Shown: in pieces, positions 1-16,050 of the stretch
How positions within the stretch are numbered: the stretch's first letter is position 1
Layout: each line of letters begins with the position of its first letter
NCBI GenBank assembly: GCA_028752905.1
Contig: JAQNBH010000004.1
Span: forward strand, 1,968,610 to 2,032,609
Reading direction: 5' to 3'
DNA from: Cladorhizidae sp. MBARI D1340-BT2
Taxonomy: Eukaryota > Porifera > Demospongiae > Poecilosclerida > Cladorhizidae
Length of the DNA: 64,000 bases
Translations under genes and position numbers: made by a program
Notes under the pieces: generated by a model
Databases searched by the model: none
What the model was told of the DNA's origin: nothing
Seen by the model: the letters and a program-made list of their open reading frames with translations, nothing else

Positions 1-3000
1 GAGGACTCATGTATAACTTATCCTAGCTCACAGTGTGTATATGAGGACTCATGTATAACTTATCCTAGCTCACAGTGTGTATATGAGGACTCATGTATAA
101 CTTATCCTAGCTCAGTGTGTATATGAGGACTCATGTATAACTTATCCTAGCTCACAGTGTGTATATGAGGACTCATGTATAACTTATCCTAGCTCACAGT
201 GTGTATATGAGGACTCATGTATAACTTATCCTAGCTCACAGTGTGTATATGAGGACTCATGTGTATAACTTATCCTAGCTCACAGTGTGTATATTAGGAC
301 TCATGTATAACTTATCCTAGCCCACAGTGTGTATATCAGGACTCATGTATAACTTATCCTAGCTCACAGTGTGTATATGAGGACTCATGTGTATAACTTA
401 TCCTAGCCCACAGTGTGTATATGAGGACTCATGTGTATAACTTATCCTAGCCCACAGTGTGTATATGAGCACTCATGTATAACTTATCCTAGCTCACAGT
501 GTGTATATGAGGACTCATGTATAACTTATCCTAGCTCACAGTGTGTATATGAGGACTCAGGTGTATAACTTATCCTAGCTCACAGTGTGTATATGAGGAC
601 TCATGTATAACTTATCCTAGCTCACAGTGTGTATATGAGGACTCATGTATAACTTATCCTAGCCCACAGTGTGTATATGAGGACTCATGTATAACTTATC
701 CTAGCTCACAGTGTGTATATGAGGACTCATATATAACTTATCCGAGCTCACAGTGTGTATATGAGGACTCATGTATAACTTATCCTAGCTCACAGTGTGT
801 ATATGAGGACTCATGTATAACTTATCCTAGCTCACAGTGTGTATATGAGGACTCATGTATAACTTATCCTAGCTCACAGTGTGTATATGAGGACTCATGT
901 ATAACTTATCCTAGCCCACAGTGTGTCTATGAGGACTCATGTATAACTTAACCTAGCTCACAGTGTGTATATGAGGACTCATGTATAACTTATCCTAGCT
1001 CACAGTGTGTATATGAGGACTCATGTATAACTTATCCTAGCTCACAGTGTGTATATGAGGACTCGTGTATAACTTATCCTAGCTCACAGTGTGTGTATGA
1101 GGACTCATGTATAACTTATCCTAGCTCACAGTGTGTGTATTAGGACTCGTGTATAACTTATCCTAGCTCACAGTGTGTGTATGAGGACTCGTGTATAACT
1201 TATCCTAGCTCACAGTGTGTATATGAGGACTCATGTATAACTTATCCTAGCTCACAGTGTGTATATGCGGACTCATGTGTATAACTTATCCTAGCGCACA
1301 GTGTGTATATGAGGACTCATGTATAACTTATCCTAGCTCACAGTGTGTATATGAGGACTCATGTATAACTTATCCTAGCTCACTGTGTGTATATGAGGAC
1401 TCATGTATAACTTATCCTAGCTCACAGTGTGTATATGAGGACTCATGTATAACTTATCCTAGCTCACAGTGTGTATATGAGGACTCATGTATAACTTATC
1501 CTAGCTCACAGTGTGTATATGAGGCTCATATATAACTTATCCTAGCTCACAGTGTGTATATGAGGACTCATGTATAACTTATCCTAGCTCACAGTGTGTA
1601 TATGAGGACTCATGTATAACTTATCCTAGCTCACAGTGTGTATATGAGGACTCATGTATAACTTATCCTAGCTCACAGTGTGTATATGAGGACTCATGTA
1701 TAACTTATCCTAGCTCACAGTGTGTATATGAGGACTCATGTATAACTTATCCTAGCTCACAGTGTGTATATGAGGACTCATGTATAACTTATCCTAGCTC
1801 ACAGTGTGTATATGAGGACTCATGTATAACTTATCCTAGCTCACAGTGTGTATATGAGGACTCATGTATAACTTATCCTAGCTCACAGTGTGTATATGAG
1901 GACTCATGTATAACTTATCCTAGCTCACAGTGTGTATATGAGGACTCATGTATAACTTATCCTAGCTCACAGTGTGTATATGAGGACTCATGTATAACTT
2001 ATCCTAGCTCACAGTGTGTATATGAGGACTCATGTATAACTTATCCTAGCTCACAGTGTGTATATGAGGACTCATGTATAACTTATCCTAGCTCACAGTG
2101 TGTATATGAGGACTCATGTATAACTTATCCTAGCTCACAGTGTGGGCATATGAGGACTCAAGTATAACTTATCCTAGCCCACAATGTGTATATGAGCACT
2201 CATGTATAACTTATCTTAGCTCACAGTGTGTATATGAGGACTCATGTATAACTTATCCTAGCCCACAGTGTGTATATGAGGACTCATGTATAACTTATCC
2301 TAGCCCACAATGTGTATATGAGGAGACTCATGTATAACTTATCCTAGCTCACAGTGTGTATATGCGGACTCATGTGTATAACTTATCCTAGCGCACAGTG
2401 TGTATATGAGGACTCATGTATAACTTATCCTAGCCCACAGTGTGTATATGAGGACTCATGTATAACTTATCCTAGCCCACAGTGTGTATATGAGGACTCA
2501 TGTATAACTTATCCTAGCTCACAGTGTGTATATGAGGACTCATGTATAACTTATCCTAGCCCACAGTGTGTATATGAGGACTCATGTATAACTTATCCTA
2601 GCTCACAGTGTGTATATGAGGACTCATGTATAACTTATCCTAGCTCACAGTGTGTATATGAGGACTCATGTATAACTTATCCTAGCTCACAGTGTGTATA
2701 TGAGGACTCATGTGTATAACTTATCCTAGCTCACAGTGTGTATATTAGGACTCATGTATAACTTATCCTAGCCCACAGTGTGTATATGAGGACTCATGTA
2801 TAACTTATCCTAGCTCACAGTGTGTATATGAGGACTCATGTGTATAACTTATCCTAGCCCACAGTGTGTATATGAGGACTCATGTGTATAACTTATCCTA
2901 GCCCACAGTGTGTATATGAGCACTCATGTATAACTTATCCTAGCTCACAGTGTGTATATGAGGACTCATGTATAACTTATCCTAGCTCACAGTGTGTATA

Positions 3001-6000
3001 TGAGGACTCATGTGTATAACTTATCCTAGCTCACAGTGTGTATATGAGGACTCATGTATAACTTATCCTAGCCCACAGTGTATATGAGGACTCATGTATA
3101 ACTTATCCTAGCTCACAGTGTGTATATAATGACTCATGTATAACTTATCCGAGCTCACAGTGTGTATATGAGGACTCATGTATAACTTATCCTAGCTCAC
3201 AGTGTGTATATGAGGACTCATGTATAACTTATCCTAGCTCACAGTGTGTATATGAGGACTCATGTATAACTTATCCTAGCTCACAGTGTGTATATGAGGA
3301 CTCATGTGTATAACTTATTCTAGCTCACAGTGTGTATATGAGGACTCATGTATAACTTATCCTAGCCCACAGTGTGTATATGAGGACTCATGTATAACTT
3401 ATCCTAGCTCACAGTGTGTATATGAGGACTCATGTGTATAACTTATCCTAGCCTACAGTGTGTATATGAGGACTCATGTATTACTTATCCTAGCCCACAG
3501 TGTGTATATGAGCACTCATGTATAACTTATCCTAGCTCACAGTGTATATATGAGGACTCATCTCATGTATAACTTATCCTAGCTCAGTGTGTATATGAGC
3601 ACTCATGTATAACTTATCCTAGCCCACAGTGTGTATATGAGGACTCATGTATAACTTATCCTAGCCCACAGTGTGTATATGAGGACTCATGTATAACTTA
3701 TCCTAGCTCACAGTGTGTATATGAGGACTCATGTATAACTTATCCTAGCTCACAGTGTGTATATGAGGACTCATGTATAACTTATCCTAGCTCACAGTGT
3801 GTATATGAGGACTCATGTATAACTTATCCTAGCCCACAGTGTGTATATGAGGACTCATGTATAACTTATCCTAGCCCACAGTGTGTATATGAGGACTCAT
3901 GTATAACTTATCCTAGCCCACAGTGTGTATATTAGGACTCATGTATAACTTATCCTAGCCCACAGTGTGTATATGAGGACTCATGTATAACTTATCCTAG
4001 CTCACAGTGTGTATATGAGGACTCATGTATAACTTATCCTAGCTCACAGTGTGTATATGAGGACTCATGTAAAACTTATCCTAGCTCACAGTGTATATAT
4101 GAGGACTCATGTATAACTTATCCTAGCTCACAGTGTGTATATGAGGACTCATGTATAACTTATCCTAGCTCACAGTGTATATGAGGACTCATGTGTATAA
4201 CTTATCCTAGCTCACAGTGTGTATATGAGGACTCATGTATAACTTATCCTAGCCCACAGTGTGTATATGAGGACTCATGTATAACTTATCCTAGCTCACA
4301 GTGTGTATATGAGGACTCATGTGTATAACTTTTCCTAGCCCACAGTGTGTATATGAGGACTCATGTGTATAACTTATCCTAGCCCACAGTGTGTATATGA
4401 GCACTCATGTATAACTTATCCTAGCTCACAGTGTGTATATGAGGACTCATGTATAACTTATCCTAGCTCACAGTGTGTATATGAGTACTCATGTGTATAA
4501 CTTATCCTAGCTCACAGTGTGTATATGAGGACTCATGTATAACTTATCCTAGCTCACAGTGTGTATATGAGGACTCATGTGTATAACTTATCCTAGCTCA
4601 CAGTGTGTATATGAGGACTCATGTATAACTTATCCTAGCCCACAGTGTGTATATGAGGACTCATGTATAACTTATCCTAGCTCACAGTGTGTATATGAGG
4701 ACACATGTATAACTTATCCTAGCTCACAGTGTGTATATGAGGACTCATGTATAACTTATCCTAGCTCACAGTGTGTATATGAGGACTCATGTATAACTTA
4801 TCCTAGCTCACAGTGTGTATATGAGGACTCATGTATAACTTATCCTAGCTCACAGTGTGTATATGAGGACTCATGTATAACTTATCCTAGCTCACAGTGT
4901 GTATATGAGGACTCATGTATAACTTATCCTAGCTCACAGTGTGTATATGAGGACTCATGTATAACTTATCCTAGCTCACAGTGTGTATACGAGGACTCAT
5001 GTATAACTTATCCTAGCTCACAGTGTGTATATGAGGACTCATGTATAACTTATCCTAGCTCACAGTGTGTATATGAGGACTCTTGTATAACTTATCCTAG
5101 CTCACAGTGTGTATATGAGGACTCATGTATAACTTATCCTAGCTCACAGTGTCTATATGAGGACTCATGTATAACTTATCCTAGCTCACAGTGTGTATAT
5201 GAGGACTCATGTATAACTTATCCTAGCTCACAGTGTGTATATGAGGACTCATGTATAACTTATCCTAGCCCACAGTGTGTATATGAGGACTCAAGTATAA
5301 CTTATCCTAGCCCACAATGTGTATATGAGCACTCATGTATAACTTATCCTAGCTCACAGTGTGTATATGAGGACTCATGTATAACTTATCCTAGCCCACA
5401 GTGTGTATATGAGAACTCATGTATAACTTATCCTAGCCCACAATGTGTATATGAGGAGACTCATGTATAACTTATCCTAGCCCACAATGTGTATATGAGG
5501 AGACTCATGTATAACTTATCCTAGCTCACAGTGTGTATATGCGGACTCATGTGTATAACTTATCCTAGTGCACAGTGTGTATATGAGGACTCATGTATAA
5601 CTTATCCTAGCTCACAGTGTGTATATGAGGACTCATGTATAACTAATCGTAGCTCAGTGTGTATATGAGGACTCATGTATAACTTATCCTAGCCCACAGT
5701 GTGTATATGAGGACTCATGTATAACTTATCTTAGCTCACAGTGTGTATATGAGGACTCATGTATAACTTATCCTAGCTCACAGTGTGTATATGAGGACTC
5801 ATGTATAACTTATCCTAGCTCACAGTGTGTATATGAGGACTCATGTATAACTTATCCTAGCTCACAGTGTGTATATGAGGACTCATGTATAACTTATCCT
5901 AGCTCAGTGTGTATATGAGCACTCATGTATAACTTATCCTAGCTCAGTGTGTATATGAGGACTCATGTATAACTTATCCTAGCCCACAGTGTGTATATGA

Positions 6001-7944
6001 GGACTCATGTATAACTTATCCTAGCCCAAAGTGTGTTTATGAGGACTCATGTATAACTTATCCTAGCTCACAGTGTGTATATGAGGACTCATGTATAACT
6101 TATCCTAGCTCACAGTGTGTATATGAGGACTCATGTATAACTTATCCTAGCTCACAGTGTGTATATGAGGACTCATGTATAACTTATCCTAGCCCACAGT
6201 GTGTATATGAGGACTCATGTATAACTTATCCTAGCCCACAGTGTGTATATGAGGACTCAAGTATAACTTATCCTAGCTCACAGTGTGTATATGAGGACTC
6301 ATGTATAACTTATCCTAGCCCACAGTGTGTATATGAGGACTCATGTATAACTTATCCTAGCTCACAGTGTGTATATGAGGACTCATGTATAACTTATCCT
6401 AGCTCACAGTGTGTATATGAGGACTCATGTATAACTTATCCTAGCTCACAGTGTGTATATGAGGACTCATGTATAACTTATCCTAGCTCACAGTGTGTAT
6501 ATGAGGACTCATGTATAACTTATCCTAGCTCACAGTGTGTATATGAGGACTCATGTATAACTTATCCTAGCTCACAGTGTGTATATGAGGACTCATGTAT
6601 AACTTATCCTAGCTCACAGTGTGTATATGAGGACTCATGTGTATAACTTATCCTAGCTCACAGTGTGTATATTAGGACTCATGTATAACTTATCCTAGCC
6701 CACAGTGTGTATATCAGGACTCATGTATAACTTATCCTAGCTCACAGTGTGTATATGAGGACTCATGTGTATAACTTATCCTAGCCCACAGTGTGTATAT
6801 GAGGACTCATGTGTATAACTTATCCTAGCCCACAGTGTGTATATGAGCACTCATGTATAACTTATCCTAGCTCACAGTGTGTATATGAGGACTCATGTAT
6901 AACTTATCCTAGCTCACAGTGTGTATATGAGGACTCAGGTGTATAACTTATCCTAGCTCACAGTGTGTATATGAGGACTCATGTATAACTTATCCTAGCT
7001 CACAGTGTGTATATGAGGACTCATGTATAACTTATCCTAGCCCACAGTGTGTATATGAGGACTCATGTATAACTTATCCTAGCTCACAGTGTGTATATGA
7101 GGACTCATGTATAACTTATCCGAGCTCACAGTGTGTATATGAGGACTCATGTATAACTTATCCTAGCTCACAGTGTGTATATGAGGACTCATGTATAACT
7201 TATCCTAGCTCACAGTGTGTATATGAGGACTCATGTATAACTTATCCTAGCTCACAGTGTGTATATGAGGACTCATGTATAACTTATCCTAGCCCACAGT
7301 GTGTCTATGAGGACTCATGTATAACTTATCCTAGCTCACAGTGTGTATATGAGGACTCATGTATAACTTATCCTAGCTCACAGTGTGTGTATGAGGACTC
7401 ATGTATAACTTATCCTAGCTCACAGTGTGTGTATTAGGACTCGTGTATAACTTATCCTAGCTCACAGTGTGTGTATGAGGACTCGTGTATAACTTATCCT
7501 AGCTCACAGTGTGTATATGAGGACTCATGTATAACTTATCCTAGCTCACAGTGTGTATATGCGGACTCATGTGTATAACTTATCCTAGCGCACAGTGTGT
7601 ATATGAGGACTCATGTATAACTTATCCTAGCTCACAGTGTGTATATGAGGACTCATGTATAACTAATCCTAGCTCAGTGTGTATATGAGGACTCATGTAT
7701 AACTTATCCTAGCCCACAGTGTGTATATGAGGACTCATGTATAACTTATCTTAGCTCACAGTGTGTATATGAGGACTCATGTGTATAACTTTTCCTAGCC
7801 CACAGTGTGTATATGAGGACTCATGTGTATAACTTATCCTAGCCCACAGTGTGTATATGAGCACTCATGTATAACTTATCCTAGCTCACAGTGTGTATAT
7901 GAGGACTCATGTATAACTTATCCTAGCTCACAGTGTGTATATGA
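1..7944 (+). repeat. Large duplicated block A, copy 1
   Basis: This stretch of the 42-bp array repeats at 21130-29073, an offset of 21,129 bp. Every irregular unit I checked is present at the matching place. These include the 39-bp unit at about 111 (21240), CATATATAAC at about 729 (21858), AACTTAACC at about 949 (22078), CATCTCATG at about 3559 (24688), GTAAAACTT at about 4069 (25198), TCTTGTATA at about 5091 (26220), AACTAATCG at about 5641 (26770) and the 44-bp unit at 6639 (27768). I found no difference by eye. The left boundary is the window edge, so the true block may be longer. Similarity stops near 7945, where copy 1 has GAGGCTC and copy 2 has GAGGACTC. Confidence 0.93.
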
Positions 7945-10900
7945 GGCTCATGTATAACTTATCCTAGCTCACAGTGTGTATATGAGGACTCATGTATAAC
8001 TTATCCTAGCTCACAGAGTGTATATGAGGACTCATGTATAACTTATCCTAGCTCACAGTGTGTATATGAGGACTCATGTATAACTTATCCTAGCTCACAG
8101 TGTGTATAATTATGAGGACTCATGTATAACTTATCCTAGCTCACAGTGTGTATATGAGGACTCATGTATAACTTATCCTAGCTCACAGTGTGTATATGAG
8201 GACTCATGTATAACTTATCCTAGCTCACAGTGTGTATATGAGGACTCATGTATAACTTATCCTAGCTCACAGTGTGTATATGAGGACTCATGTATAACTT
8301 ATCCTAGCTCACAGTGTGTATATGAGGACTCATGTATAACTTATCCTAGCTCACAGTGTGTATATGAGGCTCATGTATAACTTATCCTAGCTCACAGTGT
8401 GTATATGAGAACTCATGTATAACTTATCCTAGCTCACAGTGTGTATATGAGGACTCATGTATAACTTATCCTAGCTCACAGTGTGTATATGAGGACTCAT
8501 GTATAACTTATCCTAGCTCACAGTGTGTATATGAGGACTCATGTATAACTTATCCTAGCTCACAGTGTGTATATGAGGACTCATGTATAACTTATCCTAG
8601 CTCACAGTGTGTATATGAGGACTCATGTATAACTTATCCTAGCTCACAGTGTGTATATGAAGACTCATGTATAACTTATCCTAGCTCACAGTGTGTATAT
8701 GAGGACTCATGTATAACTTATCCTAGCTCACAGTGTGTATATGAGGACTCATGTATAACTTATCCTAGCTCACAGTGTGTATATGAGGACTCATGTATAA
8801 CTTATCCTAGCTCACAGTGTGTATATGAGGACTCATGTATAACTTATCCTAGCTCACAGTGTGTATATGAGGACTCATGTATAACTTATCCTAGCTCACA
8901 GTGTGTATATGAGGACTCATGTATAACTTATCCTAGCTCACAGTGTGTATATGAGGACCCATGTATAACTTATCCTAGCTCACAGTGTGTATATGAGGAC
9001 TCATGTATAACTTATCCTAGCTTACAGTGTGTATATAAGGACTCATGTATAACTTATCCAAGCTTACAGTGTGTATATGAGGACTCATTATAACTTATCC
9101 TAGTTCACAGTGTGTATATGAGGACTCATGTATAACTTATCCTAGCTCACAGTGTGTATATGAGGACTCATGTACAACTTATCCTAGCTAACAGTGTATA
9201 TATGAGGACTCATGTATAACTTATCCTAGCTCACAGTGTGTATATGAGGACTCATGTATAACTTATCCTAGCTCACAGTGTGTATATGAGGACTCATGAA
9301 TAACTTATCCCAGCTCACAGTGTGTATATGAGGACTCATGTATAACTTATCCCATCTCACAGTGTGTATATGAGGACTCATGTATAACTTATCCCAGCTC
9401 ACAGTGTGTATATGAGGACTCATGTATAACTTATCCTAGCTCACAGTATGTATATGAGGACTCATGTATAACTTATCCTAGCTCACAGTGTGTATATGAG
9501 GACTCATGTATAACTTATCCTAGCTCACAGTGTGTATATGAGGACTCATGTATAACTTATCCTAGCCCACAGTGTGTATATGAGCACTCATGTATAACTT
9601 ATCCTAGCTCACAGTGTGTATATGAGGACTCATGTATAACTTATCCCAGCTCACAGTGTGTATATGAGAACTCATGTATAACTTATCCCAGCTCACAGTG
9701 TGTATATGAGGACTCATGTATAACTTATCCCAGCTCACAGTGTGTATATGAGGACTCATGTATAACTTATCCTAGCTCACAGTGTGTATATGAGGACTCA
9801 TGTATAACTTATCCTAGCTCACAGTGTGTATATGAGGACTCATGTATAACTTATCCTAGCTCACAGTGTGTATATGAGGACTCATGTATAACTTATCCTA
9901 GCTCACAGTGTGTATATGAGGACTCATGTATAACTTATCCTAGCTCACAGTGTGTATATGAGGACTCATGTATAACTTATCCTAGCTCACAGTGTGTATA
10001 TGAGGACTCATGTATAACTTATCCTAGCTCACAGTGTGTATATGAGGACTCATGTATAACTTATCCTAGCCCACAGTGTGTATATGAGGACTCATGTATA
10101 ACTTATCCTAGCTCACAGTGTGTATATGAGGACTCATGTATAACTTATCCTAGCTCACAGTGTGTATATGAGGCTCATGTATAACTTATCCTAGCTCACA
10201 GTGTGTATATGAGGACTCATGTATAACTTATCCTAGCCCACAGTGTGTCTATGAGGAATCATGTATAACTTATCCTAGCTCACAGTGTGTATATGAGGAC
10301 TCATGTATAACTTATCCTAGCTCACAGTGTGTATATGAGGACTCATGTATAACTTATCCTAGCTCACAGTGTGTATATGAGGACTCATGTATAACTTATC
10401 CTAGCTCACAGTGTGTGTATGAGGACTCATGTATAACTTATCCTAGCTGACAGTGTGTGTATGAGGACTCGTGTATAACTTATCCTAGCTCATAGTGTGT
10501 GTATGAGGACTCGTGTATAACTTATCCTAGCTCACAGTGTGTTTATGAGCACTCATGTATAACTTATCCTAGCTCACAGTGTGTATATGAGGACTCATGT
10601 ATAACTTATCCTAGCTCACAGTGTGTATATGAGGACTCATGTATAACTTATCGTAGCTCACAGTGTGTATATGAGGCTCATGTATAACTTATCCTAGCTC
10701 ACAGTGTGTATATGACTCATGTATAACTTATCCTAGCTCACAGTGTGTATATGAGGACTCATGTATAACTTATCCTAGCTCACAGTGTGTATATGAGGAC
10801 TCATGTATAACTTATCCTAGCTTACAGTGTGTATATGAGGACTCATGTATAACTTATCCTAGCTCACAGTGTGTATATGAGGACTCATGTATAACTTATC

Positions 10901-13900
10901 CTAGCTCACTGTGTGCATATGAGGACTCATGTATAACTTATCCTAGCTCACAGTGTGTATATGAGGACTCATGTATAACTTATCCTAGTCACAGTGTGTA
11001 TATGAGGACTCATGTATAACTTATCCTAGCTCACAGTGTGTATATGAGGCTCATGTATAACTTATCCTAGCTCACAGTGTGTATATGAGGACTCATGTAT
11101 AACTTATCCTAGCTCAGAGTGTGTATATGAGGATTCATGTATAACTTATCCTAGCTCACAGTGTGTATATGAGGACTCATGTATAACTTATCCTAGCTCA
11201 CAGTGTGTATATGAGGACTCATGTATAACTTATCCTAGCTCACAGTGTGTATATGAGGACTCATGTATAACTTATCCTAGCTCACAGTGTGTATATGAGG
11301 ACTCATGTATAACTTATCCTAGCTCACAGTGTGTATATGAGGACTCATGTATAACTTATCCTAGCTCACAGTGTGTATATGAGGACTCATGTATAACTTA
11401 TCCTAGCTCACAGTGTGTATATGAGGACTCATGTATAACTTATCCTAGCTCACAGTGTGTATATGAGGACTCATGTGTATAACTTATCCTAGCTCACAGT
11501 GTGTATATTAGGACTCATGTATAACTTATCCTAGCCCACAGTGTGTATATCAGGACTCATGTATAACTTATCCTAGCTCACAGTGTGTATATGAGGACTC
11601 ATGTGTATAACTTATCCTAGCCCACAGTGTGTATATGAGGACTCATGTGTATAACTTATCCTAGCCCACAGTGTGTATATGAGCACTCATGTATAACTTA
11701 TCCTAGCTCACAGTGTGTATATGAGGACTCATGTATAACTTATCCTAGCTCACAGTGTGTATATGAGGACTCAGGTGTATAACTTATCCTAGCTCACAGT
11801 GTGTATATGAGGACTCATGTATAACTTATCCTAGCTCACAGTGTGTATATGAGGACTCATGTATAACTTATCCTAGCCCACAGTGTGTATATGAGGACTC
11901 ATGTATAACTTATCCTAGCTCACAGTGTGTATATGAGGACTCATGTATAACTTATCCGAGCTCACAGTGTGTATATGAGGACTCATGTATAACTTATCCT
12001 AGCTCACAGTGTGTATATGAGGACTCATGTATAACTTATCCTAGCTCACAGTGTGTATATGAGGACTCATGTATAACTTATCCTAGCTCACAGTGTGTAT
12101 ATGAGGACTCATGTATAACTTATCCTAGCCCACAGTGTGTCTATGAGGACTCATGTATAACTTATCCTAGCTCACAGTGTGTATATGAGGACTCATGTAT
12201 AACTTATCCTAGCTCACAGTGTGTGTATGAGGACTCATGTATAACTTATCCTAGCTCACAGTGTGTGTATTAGGACTCGTGTATAACTTATCCTAGCTCA
12301 CAGTGTGTGTATGAGGACTCGTGTATAACTTATCCTAGCTCACAGTGTGTATATGAGGACTCATGTATAACTTATCCTAGCTCACAGTGTGTATATGCGG
12401 ACTCATGTGTATAACTTATCCTAGCGCACAGTGTGTATATGAGGACTCATGTATAACTTATCCTAGCTCACAGTGTGTATATGAGGACTCATGTATAACT
12501 AATCCTAGCTCAGTGTGTATATGAGGACTCATGTATAACTTATCCTAGCCCACAGTGTGTATATGAGGACTCATGTATAACTTATCTTAGCTCACAGTGT
12601 GTATATGAGGACTCATGTGTATAACTTTTCCTAGCCCACAGTGTGTATATGAGGACTCATGTGTATAACTTATCCTAGCCCACAGTGTGTATATGAGCAC
12701 TCATGTATAACTTATCCTAGCTCACAGTGTGTATATGAGGACTCATGTATAACTTATCCTAGCTCACAGTGTGTATATGAGGCTCATGTATAACTTATCC
12801 TAGCTCACAGTGTGTATATGAGGACTCATGTATAACTTATCCTAGCTCACAGAGTGTATATGAGGACTCATGTATAACTTATCCTAGCTCACAGTGTGTA
12901 TATGAGGACTCATGTATAACTTATCCTAGCTCACAGTGTGTATAATTATGAGGACTCATGTATAACTTATCCTAGCTCACAGTGTGTATATGAGGACTCA
13001 TGTATAACTTATCCTAGCTCACAGTGTGTATATGAGGACTCATGTATAACTTATCCTAGCTCACAGTGTGTATATGAGGACTCATGTATAACTTATCCTA
13101 GCTCACAGTGTGTATATGAGGACTCATGTATAACTTATCCTAGCTCACAGTGTGTATATGAGGACTCATGTATAACTTATCCTAGCTCACAGTGTGTATA
13201 TGAGGCTCATGTATAACTTATCCTAGCTCACAGTGTGTATATGAGAACTCATGTATAACTTATCCTAGCTCACAGTGTGTATATGAGGACTCATGTATAA
13301 CTTATCCTAGCTCACAGTGTGTATATGAGGACTCATGTATAACTTATCCTAGCTCACAGTGTGTATATGAGGACTCATGTATAACTTATCCTAGCTCACA
13401 GTGTGTATATGAGGACTCATGTATAACTTATCCTAGCTCACAGTGTGTATATGAGGACTCATGTATAACTTATCCTAGCTCACAGTGTGTATATGAAGAC
13501 TCATGTATAACTTATCCTAGCTCACAGTGTGTATATGAGGACTCATGTATAACTTATCCTAGCTCACAGTGTGTATATGAGGACTCATGTATAACTTATC
13601 CTAGCTCACAGTGTGTATATGAGGACTCATGTATAACTTATCCTAGCTCACAGTGTGTATATGAGGACTCATGTATAACTTATCCTAGCTCACAGTGTGT
13701 ATATGAGGACTCATGTATAACTTATCCTAGCTCACAGTGTGTATATGAGGACTCATGTATAACTTATCCTAGCTCACAGTGTGTATATGAGGACCCATGT
13801 ATAACTTATCCTAGCTCACAGTGTGTATATGAGGACTCATGTATAACTTATCCTAGCTTACAGTGTGTATATAAGGACTCATGTATAACTTATCCAAGCT

Positions 13901-16050
13901 TACAGTGTGTATATGAGGACTCATTATAACTTATCCTAGTTCACAGTGTGTATATGAGGACTCATGTATAACTTATCCTAGCTCACAGTGTGTATATGAG
14001 GACTCATGTACAACTTATCCTAGCTAACAGTGTATATATGAGGACTCATGTATAACTTATCCTAGCTCACAGTGTGTATATGAGGACTCATGTATAACTT
14101 ATCCTAGCTCACAGTGTGTATATGAGGACTCATGAATAACTTATCCCAGCTCACAGTGTGTATATGAGGACTCATGTATAACTTATCCCATCTCACAGTG
14201 TGTATATGAGGACTCATGTATAACTTATCCCAGCTCACAGTGTGTATATGAGGACTCATGTATAACTTATCCTAGCTCACAGTATGTATATGAGGACTCA
14301 TGTATAACTTATCCTAGCTCACAGTGTGTATATGAGGACTCATGTATAACTTATCCTAGCTCACAGTGTGTATATGAGGACTCATGTATAACTTATCCTA
14401 GCCCACAGTGTGTATATGAGCACTCATGTATAACTTATCCTAGCTCACAGTGTGTATATGAGGACTCATGTATAACTTATCCCAGCTCACAGTGTGTATA
14501 TGAGAACTCATGTATAACTTATCCCAGCTCACAGTGTGTATATGAGGACTCATGTATAACTTATCCCAGCTCACAGTGTGTATATGAGGACTCATGTATA
14601 ACTTATCCTAGCTCACAGTGTGTATATGAGGACTCATGTATAACTTATCCTAGCTCACAGTGTGTATATGAGGACTCATGTATAACTTATCCTAGCTCAC
14701 AGTGTGTATATGAGGACTCATGTATAACTTATCCTAGCTCACAGTGTGTATATGAGGACTCATGTATAACTTATCCTAGCTCACAGTGTGTATATGAGGA
14801 CTCATGTATAACTTATCCTAGCTCACAGTGTGTATATGAGGACTCATGTATAACTTATCCTAGCTCACAGTGTGTATATGAGGACTCATGTATAACTTAT
14901 CCTAGCCCACAGTGTGTATATGAGGACTCATGTATAACTTATCCTAGCTCACAGTGTGTATATGAGGACTCATGTATAACTTATCCTAGCTCACAGTGTG
15001 TATATGAGGCTCATGTATAACTTATCCTAGCTCACAGTGTGTATATGAGGACTCATGTATAACTTATCCTAGCCCACAGTGTGTCTATGAGGAATCATGT
15101 ATAACTTATCCTAGCTCACAGTGTGTATATGAGGACTCATGTATAACTTATCCTAGCTCACAGTGTGTATATGAGGACTCATGTATAACTTATCCTAGCT
15201 CACAGTGTGTATATGAGGACTCATGTATAACTTATCCTAGCTCACAGTGTGTGTATGAGGACTCATGTATAACTTATCCTAGCTGACAGTGTGTGTATGA
15301 GGACTCGTGTATAACTTATCCTAGCTCATAGTGTGTGTATGAGGACTCGTGTATAACTTATCCTAGCTCACAGTGTGTTTATGAGCACTCATGTATAACT
15401 TATCCTAGCTCACAGTGTGTATATGAGGACTCATGTATAACTTATCCTAGCTCACAGTGTGTATATGAGGACTCATGTATAACTTATCGTAGCTCACAGT
15501 GTGTATATGAGGCTCATGTATAACTTATCCTAGCTCACAGTGTGTATATGACTCATGTATAACTTATCCTAGCTCACAGTGTGTATATGAGGACTCATGT
15601 ATAACTTATCCTAGCTCACAGTGTGTATATGAGGACTCATGTATAACTTATCCTAGCTTACAGTGTGTATATGAGGACTCATGTATAACTTATCCTAGCT
15701 CACAGTGTGTATATGAGGACTCATGTATAACTTATCCTAGCTCACTGTGTGCATATGAGGACTCATGTATAACTTATCCTAGCTCACAGTGTGTATATGA
15801 GGACTCATGTATAACTTATCCTAGTCACAGTGTGTATATGAGGACTCATGTATAACTTATCCTAGCTCACAGTGTGTATATGAGGCTCATGTATAACTTA
15901 TCCTAGCTCACAGTGTGTATATGAGGACTCATGTATAACTTATCCTAGCTCAGAGTGTGTATATGAGGATTCATGTATAACTTATCCTAGCTCACAGTGT
16001 GTATATGAGGACTCATGTATAACTTATCCTAGCTCACAGTGTGTATATGA
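6380..16050 (+). repeat. 4,836-bp tandem duplication within the 42-bp array
   Basis: Two adjacent copies, roughly 6380-11215 and 11216-16050, are related by a constant shift of 4,836 bp. Matching rare units include the GCGGACTC marker (7561 and 12397), GTATAATTATGAGG (about 8104 and 12940), GAGGACCCATG (about 8954 and 13790), CTCATTATAAC (about 9085 and 13921), TACAACTT (about 9173 and 14009) and the 38-bp TATATGACTCATG unit (about 10710 and 15546). The right limit is where GAGGACTC (about 11210) meets GAGGGCTC (about 16046). The left limit is uncertain by a few hundred bases because canonical units flank it. Confidence 0.9.

Noticed and set aside
4577..5470. Long open frames in the 42-bp satellite (up to 297 codons of repeating CVYEDSCITYPSSQ) as genes for a Cys/Tyr-rich repeat protein; the same applies to all similar frames across 1-43616 and 52304-64000.
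   Set aside because: 42 is divisible by three, so any stop-free frame in one unit stays open across canonical units. The starts (MCITYPS, MYEDS, MCICGL) are created by frame-shifting 44-bp or GTGTAT units, and the ends by 41- and 44-bp units. There are no introns, signal peptide, unique termini or synonymous bias (TCA to CCA changes are common).
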